NCBI GenBank assembly: GCA_964655355.1 | Contig: CAZZMD010000012.1 | Coordinates: 25,483-89,482, forward strand | DNA: 64,000 bases | Direction: 5' to 3' | Source: CALGDE01 sp964655355 | Lineage (GTDB): Bacteria > Cyanobacteriota > Cyanobacteriia > CACIAM-69d | Shown here: piece by piece, positions 56,880 to 64,000 of the stretch | How the letters are laid out: every line of letters starts with the position of its first letter | Position numbering within the stretch: position 1 is the stretch's first letter | The notes under the pieces: model-generated | The model's input: the letters and a program-made list of their open reading frames with translations, nothing else | What the model was told of the DNA's origin: nothing | Database searches by the model: none | Position numbers and translations under genes: made by a program

Positions 56880-59800
56880 CTAGTTAAAACTGCCCTCCTG
56901 CTGCTGGAAGAGGCAATAATAACGCCCTTTCTGTTCCATCAGCTCCGAGTGGGTACCCTGCTCAGCCATCACCCCCTTATCCATCATGATGATGGTGTCA
57001 GCATTGATGATGGTATTCAAACGGTGGGTGATAAAGAACACCGTCCGATTTTTGAACTCCACCGCCAGGTTGTTACACACCTGCCGCTCGGAATTGTAAT
57101 CCAGGGCGCTTGTGGCCTCATCTAGGATCAGCATTCGGGGATTTTGCAACACCGTCCGGGCGATCGCAATCCGCTGTCGCTGTCCCCCGGACAAACCGGT
57201 ACCGCGCTCCCCCACCACCGTGTTGTAGCCGTTGGGCAACTCCATGATGAAATCGTGGGCCACCGCCACCTTCGCCGCGTGGATCACCTCCTCCACCGTG
57301 GCATCGGGGTTCGCCAGCATAATATTCTCCTGGACCGTCCCCGTAAACAGCAGCGTGTCCTGCAACACCATGCCAATCTGACGCCGCAGGGAATACAGCT
57401 CCACCTTGGCAATGTCATAGCTATCAATTTGAATCCAGCCCGCCTTCGGCGCGTAAAGCCGCTGCAACAGCTTCATCAACGTACTCTTACCGGATCCACT
57501 CTCTCCCACAATGCCGACAAAAGTACCCACCGGGAAGTCTAGATTCACGTTGGACAACTGCAGCGGTCCCGAATCCCCAAACCGGAAAGACAGGTCAGAG
57601 AATTTCACATGCCCCTTCAACTCCGGCATTGAAATATTGTTGCGATCCGCGTCGTTCGATTCCGGCTCGCTGTCCACAATGTCCGACAGACGTTCCACCG
57701 AAATCGTAATCTCTTGAACCTGCTGCCAAGCCCCGACCAAGCCTAAGAGAGAGCCGGTCACATTACCGGACAGAATTCGGAATGCAATCAGCTGCCCCAG
57801 GGAGATTTGATTATCGATGACCAGGTAAGCCCCAACCCACAACAGACCCAGGGTGGTCAAACTATTCAAAAACTCCGTCATACCATTGATGGTGGTCCCG
57901 GTCATGATGGTCTTGAAGTTCGCCTGAATCATCCGGGCATAGCGTTCTTGCCATTTCCACAGGGACTGCAGCTCGATATTCTGGGCCTTCACCGTTTGCG
58001 CCCCAGAAATTACCTCCACCATGTAAGAGTCCACATCGGCGCGACGTTCCGCCTGACGACGAATGAGCTGACGAATAATGGGAGCCGCAATCAGAATAAT
58101 TCCCGCCAAGAACGGCACCACCGCCAAGGCCACCAGGGTTAGCAGCCAGCTATACAGGACCATCACAACGATATAAACGACGGAGAAGACCGCGTTCAAA
58201 AACACCGTTAGGGCGGTACCGGTCAGAAAGCCTCGAATGTTATCCCGCTCATTCACCCGACCCGCCAGCTCTCCCACCCGTCGTCGGTCAAAGTAGTTAA
58301 GGGGCAATCGCATCAGATGGCTAACGATCGCCGTTCCGATGCTCATGTCGATGCGGTTCATGGTGTCCACGAACAGATACGTTCGCAGAATCATCAACAC
58401 CCCTTGGAAGATGGCGGCACCAACCATAAAGAAGCCCAAGGCGTCCATGGTCTCGATGCTGCCCTGCCCCAACACCTTGTCAATGACCACCTGGGTAATC
58501 AGGGGCTGTCCCAAGCCAAAGAGCTGGACAAAGAAGGAAGCGAGGACAACCTCGACCAGGACTCGCTTGTAGGGCGCGAGCCAGGGGATAAACCACCCCA
58601 GACCAAATTTCTCCGGCAGTTCCCCTACGGGAGGCTCCAATAGGAGCACCATCCCTTCATTGTCTTTCCAGGTTTGGGTTTCGGTAATGGTCTCGGGAGC
58701 AACGGACCGGACCGCTTCTTCCTCGGGGGAGGCAAGAATAACTCGCTTTTCAGAGATCTCGTATAAAACGGCAAAGCTTCCTTCCCACGGAATCATGGCC
58801 GGCGCTCGCAGACGGCCGAGGGAGGGTGCTTCGACCCTAATTAGCTGGGGGCGGAATCCAATGCTCTGGGCGATCGCCCCACACACCTGCATGGAAATCA
58901 CGCCCGAGGCCTGTAACTGGTCCCTTAAAATGCGTCGGACCTTGTCCTTCCGGAATCGCAGCTCGGGGATGAACTGGTCCAGCATCTGGAAGCAGGCCAG
59001 CGCCCCCGCCAAGGGTCCCTTGCCCCGCAGGTGAACGTAGGACTTGGGACGAGTACTTAAAAGTTCTTCGGGGGCCAGCTCCTCGGGCCGGGCAGGGGCC
59101 AACGGAATCTCTTCCGTCGTCGCCGCTTGCGTCTCCGCAGCCGGACTCTCCGGCACCGGCGGCGCAATTACCGGCGTAATGGGCGGGGTCGACTCTGAGG
59201 TTGTCCCCGAGGGGGCCCCTGGTGCCGCCCCTGGTGCCGCCCCTGATGCCGCCGCGGTATCAGGGGGCATTTGGGGCTGCGCATCTCGCTCTTTGATGTA
59301 GTCCGCACTGAAGCCCAACAGACGCACTTTATGGGCATTTTCCACCACCAGGGGATCCTTACCATCCCACTTCAGCCGTCCCCCCTGGGTCACCGTGCCC
59401 GCACTGGTGGTGACTTCGCCGCTGCTCACCAGCCAAATGGTGCTCGAATCCCCCAAGGCCGTACGCGCTTGATCCTCCGTCACCGGCCCCTCGGGCAGAT
59501 GTAGCGCCTGTCCTTCCTCGGCGATCGCCAGCACCGTGTCCTTTACATTCGAGCGACGATCCGCCTGGCGCTGTAGCTCCAAGCTCACCAACTCAAAGGT
59601 TTCCGCCAGCCCCAATCGCCCCTGCCAATGGCTCCGGAAAACCGCTTCCTTGGCCACACAGTCCATAAACTGCACCGCCGGAATCGCAATACACAACGAT
59701 TCCGTCGACGCCAGGGCCGTCTCACAGCCCACCCCCCGCATCAAACTGGACCAGCCCATAATGGTGCCCGGCTGTCCCAGCTTCAAACTGGCGGGCTTCT

Positions 59801-60020
59801 GCGATCGCGCATCAAACCCCAACAACCGCACCTGCCCCTGGTACAGCACCAGGACCTGAGCGGGTATCTTTTTACGCTCGAGCATGGGCTGCCCCACCCG
59901 ATAGCGTAGGATTTCTGCCCCCTGTAAAAGGCTGCTCCGGGCGGTCTGGCTAAGCTGATTAAACGGCTCCAGCTTAGTCAGAAAACTCTGGATTTGTTGG
60001 GAAAGCGCAGCTTGAGTCAT
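56880..60020 (-). CDS. Type I secretion ABC exporter with N-terminal cNMP-like and C39-like domains
   Basis: A 1046-residue fused exporter. The N-terminus resembles cyclic-nucleotide-binding (Crp-type) domains (ILRYRVGQPMLERKKIPAQVLVLYQGQVRLLG). An Ala/Pro-rich linker with a GAAP repeat follows. About residues 340-460 form a C39-like domain in which the catalytic Cys word DCG is replaced by LAG and the His word by GSF, so it should bind rather than cleave substrates, as in HlyB. The transmembrane domain spans about 500-770. The ATPase has Walker A Lys845 (GESGSGKST), LSGGQRQR and MLILDEATSALD. I chose the ATG at 60020, which begins MTQAALSQQ. Confidence 0.9.
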   Translation of the reverse strand: MTQAALSQQIQSFLTKLEPFNQLSQTARSSLLQGAEILRYRVGQPMLERKKIPAQVLVLYQGQVRLLGFDARSQKPASLKLGQPGTIMGWSSLMRGVGCETALASTESLCIAIPAVQFMDCVAKEAVFRSHWQGRLGLAETFELVSLELQRQADRRSNVKDTVLAIAEEGQALHLPEGPVTEDQARTALGDSSTIWLVSSGEVTTSAGTVTQGGRLKWDGKDPLVVENAHKVRLLGFSADYIKERDAQPQMPPDTAAASGAAPGAAPGAPSGTTSESTPPITPVIAPPVPESPAAETQAATTEEIPLAPARPEELAPEELLSTRPKSYVHLRGKGPLAGALACFQMLDQFIPELRFRKDKVRRILRDQLQASGVISMQVCGAIAQSIGFRPQLIRVEAPSLGRLRAPAMIPWEGSFAVLYEISEKRVILASPEEEAVRSVAPETITETQTWKDNEGMVLLLEPPVGELPEKFGLGWFIPWLAPYKRVLVEVVLASFFVQLFGLGQPLITQVVIDKVLGQGSIETMDALGFFMVGAAIFQGVLMILRTYLFVDTMNRIDMSIGTAIVSHLMRLPLNYFDRRRVGELAGRVNERDNIRGFLTGTALTVFLNAVFSVVYIVVMVLYSWLLTLVALAVVPFLAGIILIAAPIIRQLIRRQAERRADVDSYMVEVISGAQTVKAQNIELQSLWKWQERYARMIQANFKTIMTGTTINGMTEFLNSLTTLGLLWVGAYLVIDNQISLGQLIAFRILSGNVTGSLLGLVGAWQQVQEITISVERLSDIVDSEPESNDADRNNISMPELKGHVKFSDLSFRFGDSGPLQLSNVNLDFPVGTFVGIVGESGSGKSTLMKLLQRLYAPKAGWIQIDSYDIAKVELYSLRRQIGMVLQDTLLFTGTVQENIMLANPDATVEEVIHAAKVAVAHDFIMELPNGYNTVVGERGTGLSGGQRQRIAIARTVLQNPRMLILDEATSALDYNSERQVCNNLAVEFKNRTVFFITHRLNTIINADTIIMMDKGVMAEQGTHSELMEQKGRYYCLFQQQEGSFN
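59221..59244 (-). repeat. In-frame 12-bp duplication in the exporter linker
   Basis: ggtgccgcccct occurs twice head to tail, with a related third copy beside it, encoding the GAAP-GAAP-GAPS linker. Confidence 0.75.
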
Positions 60021-60237
60021 AGATGGAAAGAAAGGGTGGAGCAGTCGTGCCCCAGGACCAAACACTGAAGGCGCAGGGGGTGGCGCTAGCAGCAAGAACC
60101 GATGTAGCCGAATGTACTAATCCAGCAATGGGATAGCAGGACTCTATCAAACGAAGGGGACGTGTGAACATTTAGGAAAAGTTCCCTTACGGGATTGGGG
60201 GGGATCCGCCCTAGCCCCTCAGTCATCCCTCCTCATC

Positions 60238-61068
60238 CTACGCAGGCTCTGGGGTCAGCTCCGGCATCGAGTCCGCCGCCGCATCCGGTGCATCGCTTGC
60301 CCCGTCGTCACCGGCGATCGCCACTGGCTCCCCCGCTTCGTCCACCACCGACGGTAGGCCCAAAGCATCCGTTTCCTGACTCAGCCACTTTTCAAACATT
60401 TCATTCAACAGCTGACGGCGCATGGTGTCATCCAACTGAGCCGAAATAAACTGCTCCAGGCGAACGATAATAAACCAGCTCGCGATCGCCCGTGGGGGCC
60501 AAAGCTGCCCCGGCTGACTCACGGACAACATTTTGGCAATAAACGGATGGGGCTGATTCACCGGCACTGGCCCCAAAATGCCCTGGGTATTCGCCTCCGG
60601 CCCCTCGGAATATTCCTGGGCCATTTCCGCAAAGGTCGCTTCCCCTTCCTCAATACGGTAGTAAATCTCATTGGCCAGCCCCTCATCACTGACGCGAATC
60701 AGGGAATAGACCACCCGATCCAAGCGGCCCTTTTGCTCCATAAAATAGGTTTCGAGCTTCTTCGCAAAAGTTGTCTGTTTGAATTTTTCCAGCTTAAAAG
60801 GGCGAATCGCCACTTCCGCCATCCGGGCATGGGACATCTTGTGATCCCGCTGCCACTTCTCCATATCCTCGTCGGAGATGATGTTGTGCTGGGAGCGGAA
60901 TTTGTAGAGGGCTTGGGTTTCTTCTTCTTCCGATAGCTCCACATTGGCAATCACGCGATCCACGGTCATGCCCCTCAGAAACTGAGGCATGATTTCGTAT
61001 CGACTCAATAGTTCAAGCAGTTCGGTGGCGGGGATAATCTTGTCACCAACTTTCAGAAGCTCTGCCAT
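60238..61068 (-). CDS. PpiC-type peptidyl-prolyl isomerase linked to type I secretion
   Basis: A 276-residue SurA-like chaperone. The helical N-domain (about 1-125) is followed by a parvulin-like domain (about 125-235: YSLIRVSDEGLANEIYYRIEEGEATFAEMAQEYSEGPEANTQGILGPVPVNQPHPFIAKMLSVSQPGQL). There is no signal peptide, so it is probably cytosolic and helps deliver substrates to the exporter. The acidic tail (GDDGASDAPDAAADSMPELTPEPA) is low-complexity. Cyanobacterial type I exporters are often preceded by such a gene; here it lies 217 bp upstream of the exporter on the same strand. Confidence 0.88.
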   Translation of the reverse strand: MAELLKVGDKIIPATELLELLSRYEIMPQFLRGMTVDRVIANVELSEEEETQALYKFRSQHNIISDEDMEKWQRDHKMSHARMAEVAIRPFKLEKFKQTTFAKKLETYFMEQKGRLDRVVYSLIRVSDEGLANEIYYRIEEGEATFAEMAQEYSEGPEANTQGILGPVPVNQPHPFIAKMLSVSQPGQLWPPRAIASWFIIVRLEQFISAQLDDTMRRQLLNEMFEKWLSQETDALGLPSVVDEAGEPVAIAGDDGASDAPDAAADSMPELTPEPA

Positions 61069-61280
61069 AGGGTAAAGTGCGGTCCCAACACAACCTTAAG
61101 ATTTACGCGTCTAACTAAGGCCCCCTAAGGGGAGACGCAGATAATTTAGGATACCACCGTCATTTGAGGTATTCAGGACGGTGCCCCATACCCATTCTGA
61201 CGTGTGGGGTGATTTTGGAGTTCCAAAGCCCCCCAGGGGGGGTGAATAGAGGCAACGAATAGAAGCGGTTAATAGCAACG

Positions 61281-61577
61281 GTGATATATCGGATTGGTTT
61301 GGTGCTCAATACGGTTCTATGGGCAGCGATCGCGATGCCAAGTTTGGGGGCAGCCCTGATGTCGCCCATGATGTTTGATGCGCCAGGCAGCCAGAAGAAT
61401 CCAATCTTACAGGTGGCGTTCTGGTCGATTTTGACGTTTCCGCTGGCGTTAATCTTGGCGATCGTGGTGAGCTGGGTGTTTTGGCTGAGGGGGAATCACC
61501 AGGTGGGCTTCTGGTGCAGTTGTTTACCCTATCTCAATGGATTAGTCGCGGCGATCGCCCTCTATTTTTGGCGATGA
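61281..61577 (+). CDS. Three-helix membrane protein, hypothetical
   Basis: A 98-residue ORF starting at GTG. It has hydrophobic helices VLNTVLWAAIAMPSLGAALMSPM, VAFWSILTFPLALILAIVVSWVFWL and CLPYLNGLVAAIALYFW, separated by short polar loops (FDAPGSQKNP and RGNHQVGFW). HIP1 sites lie within it. Conserved-looking but not recognised. It is divergent from the PpiC gene, and the gap between them holds nothing assignable. Confidence 0.55.
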   Translation: MIYRIGLVLNTVLWAAIAMPSLGAALMSPMMFDAPGSQKNPILQVAFWSILTFPLALILAIVVSWVFWLRGNHQVGFWCSCLPYLNGLVAAIALYFWR

Positions 61578-61640
61578 CTCTGGCGATAATTTCGGCGATG
61601 GCAGCATTCTCAGAGACGGCAATAACGTCAATGTAAATAT

Positions 61641-63317
61641 TCAGTGTGAATAATCCCGTCCACTGCCATATCGCCATGCCGCCTGCCGCTGACGCGATCG
61701 CAAATCTTCAGCAGCACCCCATTGCCCCACCGTGCGATCCAGGACATCGTAAAGCCCCAGCCGTAAATAATGCCCCATCCAGCCCGTCAACGCCGGCACC
61801 CCTAACCGCGGCACCAACCCCGCCACCATCAACGGATCCGCCAACGCCGTTCGCATCAACGCAATGGACAACGCCGGAAACTGCACCACATCTTGCAAGA
61901 AGGGCTTCAACACCGGGTCCCCCGCGATCGCCATTTCCCCAAACACCCGATCCAACAAAATATTGATCCCTTGGGGGTTCGGCGTATCCCCCGGCTTCAC
62001 ACTCATCGCCTGCTGAAACAGCCACGTCACCGACAAATTCGGCTGATAGGGTTGCAAATTATTGAGGGTTTTCTTATCCAATTGATCCGCCGTCAAAGCG
62101 TCATCAATGCCAGCAATCAATCGCGGTAAATGGCGCAACAACGCCGCAAATCCTCCAAAACTCAACGGCGACTGACAGCCACTGCTATCCCCCACAAAAA
62201 TCAAGCGATCGCACGGTGCCTGCAACGGGCTATCCCGATAGCTGGGAAACATCCCAAACAACGCCCGTTTAACCTCGAGCGATCGCCAAGCCTCATCCGG
62301 TTTTTCGGCAAGTCCCTGATAGGCCGGCATCTGCTCGTAATAGTCCCGAAACATTTCCGTTAGGGTGGGGCGATCGCGATGGGGATCTAAGTAAGTAAAT
62401 AGATAGGTGGTACGTCCAGCACTGGCCGGAAACGCCTCCCAAAAATATTGATAGGCCGATTTTTTATCCCCCGTAATCGGTCCCGTCGTCGCAATCAAAT
62501 CCGCCGTGTCGTTCTTACCAAACTCGCCACTCTCCCCCGTCGCACAAGTTCCCACCACCAAACAAATGCCATCCGGCTTTTTCTCCCCTCGCACCTGTCG
62601 CACCACCGGCGAAAAATGCCCCATCGCGTCCATAAATAATCGCGTTTTAACCTGGTTAAAAGGGGACAACTCATCCTTAGATTGACCCGACTCACTAATA
62701 TTTTTGTAGGCGCCAGCACTGCCCTGACCCCCAGCCCCCTCAGGCGCGCGATCGCCCAAGGTCCGCACAATCAGCGACACCCCATCCGGATACACCGTCG
62801 CCGACTCAAACGCCGCCCTCTCCCATAAAACCCCACCCGCCGCCAAAAAATTGTCTTTCAAAATCGCCAACAATTTCGCCGGACTCACCCCCACATTCAA
62901 CACATCCCGCACCCAATACTCCTGCCCCCCATCGAACTTAATCCGCACCGGATTATATTCACTGGCGATCGCCCCCTCCAGCTCCTCCGCCGTCAGCAAC
63001 CCCAACTCAATCAGCGCCTGCAACTCCAACCGCGAACTATTCCACTCCTGCGATCGCCCCTGGAGCGCCCCCCGCTCCACCACCAAAATCCGCCAGCCCT
63101 TCTGCACCAGCGCCAACCCCAGCACGATCCCCAAGGTCCCCCCCGCAATCACCCCATCCCAATCCAACGCCTCCCCCAAGCCGGTGATGGTTTCATCCAA
63201 GACCTGCCGTTGGGGAAGGGACTGCGATCGCACCTGCTCCCATACCGCATCCGCCCGTGCCAAACCCGTCGCCGCATCATTGGGCAACGCCGCCAGCCAA
63301 GACTCAAAATTATCCAT
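61641..63317 (-). CDS. cruP: CruP-type lycopene-cyclase-like flavoprotein
   Basis: A 558-residue FAD-dependent protein. The dinucleotide motif is WDGVIAGGTLGIVLGLALVQKGWRILVVERG, followed by EWNSSRLELQALIELGLL, FMDAMGHFSPVVRQVRGEKKPDGICLVVG, YQYFWEAFPASAGRTTYLFTYLDPH, PSYRDSPL and GDSSGCQSPLSFGGFAALLRHL. These match CruP, conserved in cyanobacteria and plants beside the lycopene cyclase CruA. Cyclase activity of CruP has been disputed, and a role in limiting carotenoid epoxidation under oxidative stress has been proposed. A disordered Gly/Ser insert lies at about 195-218. It is the gene following YebC. Confidence 0.9.
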   Translation of the reverse strand: MDNFESWLAALPNDAATGLARADAVWEQVRSQSLPQRQVLDETITGLGEALDWDGVIAGGTLGIVLGLALVQKGWRILVVERGALQGRSQEWNSSRLELQALIELGLLTAEELEGAIASEYNPVRIKFDGGQEYWVRDVLNVGVSPAKLLAILKDNFLAAGGVLWERAAFESATVYPDGVSLIVRTLGDRAPEGAGGQGSAGAYKNISESGQSKDELSPFNQVKTRLFMDAMGHFSPVVRQVRGEKKPDGICLVVGTCATGESGEFGKNDTADLIATTGPITGDKKSAYQYFWEAFPASAGRTTYLFTYLDPHRDRPTLTEMFRDYYEQMPAYQGLAEKPDEAWRSLEVKRALFGMFPSYRDSPLQAPCDRLIFVGDSSGCQSPLSFGGFAALLRHLPRLIAGIDDALTADQLDKKTLNNLQPYQPNLSVTWLFQQAMSVKPGDTPNPQGINILLDRVFGEMAIAGDPVLKPFLQDVVQFPALSIALMRTALADPLMVAGLVPRLGVPALTGWMGHYLRLGLYDVLDRTVGQWGAAEDLRSRQRQAAWRYGSGRDYSH

Positions 63318-63373
63318 GGGCTCCTACGGAAAATTGATAGTTTACGAAGTCAATGCATGGGATTAGCAGACCC

Positions 63374-64000
63374 CTAGGCGATCGCCTGCTCCATCAAATC
63401 ATCCGACATTTCATAATTGGCCGCCACCGTCTGCACATCATCCAAATCTTCCAAAGCATCCATCATCTTAATCACAGACTTGGCTTGATCCACCTCACCA
63501 ATGGCAAGCATATTATTAGGAACCCACCGCAATTCCGACTGATAAACCGTAAATTCTGCCGCCTTTAAAACACGTTCTAAATTCTCAAGATTGTCGGCGG
63601 AAGTTGTCACTTCAAACCCAGAAATTTCAAACCCTTTTGCATCTTCTCCAGCGAACGATTCATACCCATCCCCATCCCCTTCCAGCGACGCCATTAATAA
63701 CGCTTCCTCATCAATATCGTCCCCCACCACCGTCACAAATCCAAACTGATCAAACATCCACCCCACACAGCCCGTCTCCCCCAAATTCCCGCCATTCTTA
63801 CTAAACGCCACCCGCAAATCCGCCGCCGTACGATTGCGATTATCCGTCAACGCCTCCACCAACACCGCCACCCCACCGGGACCATATCCTTCATAGCGAA
63901 TCGCCTCCAGGACCGCCCCCCCATCCAACGTACCGCTCCCCTTAGCGATCGCCCGATCAATATTGGCATTGGGCATCCCCGCCGCCTTCGCCTTTTCAAT
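63374..64000 (-). CDS. YebC/PmpR family protein (5' end outside window)
   Basis: At least 209 codons of a YebC/PmpR protein, a DNA-binding regulator in some bacteria and, in the YeeN/YebC2 group, a helper of ribosomes at proline-rich stretches. The frame is open to the window edge: IEKAKAAGMPNANIDRAIAKGSG, EAIRYEGYGPGGVAVLVEALTDNRNRTAADLR, FSKNGGNLGETGCVGWMFDQFG and the end ALEDLDDVQTVAANYEM are canonical. The missing part is the conserved AGHSKWANIK start. Whether it acts as regulator or translation factor cannot be told. Its 3' end is 56 bp from cruP. Confidence 0.93.
   Translation of the reverse strand: MEKAKAAGMPNANIDRAIAKGSGTLDGGAVLEAIRYEGYGPGGVAVLVEALTDNRNRTAADLRVAFSKNGGNLGETGCVGWMFDQFGFVTVVGDDIDEEALLMASLEGDGDGYESFAGEDAKGFEISGFEVTTSADNLENLERVLKAAEFTVYQSELRWVPNNMLAIGEVDQAKSVIKMMDALEDLDDVQTVAANYEMSDDLMEQAIA

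Noticed and set aside
1..64000. CRISPR array, tRNA, rRNA, integrase, transposase or prophage genes.
   Set aside because: I found no regular repeat-spacer pattern, cloverleaf or recombinase motif. The tandem repeats seen have adjacent copies without spacers.

Overview
The window is about 64 kb of a cyanobacterial chromosome. The evidence is the density of the HIP1 octamer GCGATCGC on both strands and several cyanobacterium-typical genes: ndhH, a CruP-type flavoprotein, ECF sigma SigG, a DUF3285 protein, DICT- and MEKHLA-domain proteins, PEP-CTERM proteins, and an ABC exporter with an N-terminal cNMP-like domain. Base composition is GC-rich in most genes. HIP1 abundance argues against marine picocyanobacteria, but I cannot name a genus. 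There is no rRNA, tRNA, CRISPR array, phage block or intact insertion sequence that I could see. All functional calls come from reading motifs and family resemblance by eye; no search was run.

Layout. 1-5.7 kb: end of ndhH, a divergent HxlR regulator/glutathione S-transferase pair, a DICT-GAF histidine kinase, cobD and a membrane protein. 5.7-7.05 kb: an AT-rich, HIP1-free island with two unrecognised genes. 7-17.3 kb: a sodium:solute symporter, folE, a secreted beta-helix protein, then a leftward group encoding a caspase-fold protein without catalytic residues, an AMIN-amidase and deoC, and a methyltransferase. 17.6-22.4 kb: two regulatory modules, a REC-GAF-PP2C phosphatase with an RsbW-like kinase, and sigG with its anti-sigma factor. 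22.7-30 kb: gcvP, then a surface-protein area with two PEP-CTERM proteins, one carrying a 501-bp heptapeptide repeat, around a degenerate DUF4347 protein. 30-45.4 kb: MEKHLA protein, GH13 amylase, lone ABC ATPase, GT8-like transferase, cysK, dgkA, ybeY, DUF3285, serA, lysA and two histidine kinases. 45.5-52.2 kb: RTX protein, YdcF-like protein, Ppx/GppA phosphatase and a pentapeptide-repeat protein. 52.3-61 kb: rfbA/rfbD/rfbC and a type I secretion locus (HlyD, ABC exporter, PpiC-type isomerase). 61-64 kb: cruP and the 3' part of a YebC/PmpR gene.

How the genes fit together. Envelope and export functions recur: amidase, PEP-CTERM and RTX proteins, type I exporter, dTDP-rhamnose genes. Serine, glycine and cysteine metabolism is represented by serA, gcvP and cysK. 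Stress control is represented by SigG/anti-sigma and the PP2C/kinase pair.

Two sequence-level patterns are not explained by the gene list. First, short head-to-tail duplications of 11-16 bp occur in many of the intergenic gaps, and in-frame 12-, 15- and 21-bp versions occur inside genes. Second, a two-hairpin element with compensatory base changes occurs twice, each time just downstream of a stop codon and in sense orientation, on either side of the rfb genes.
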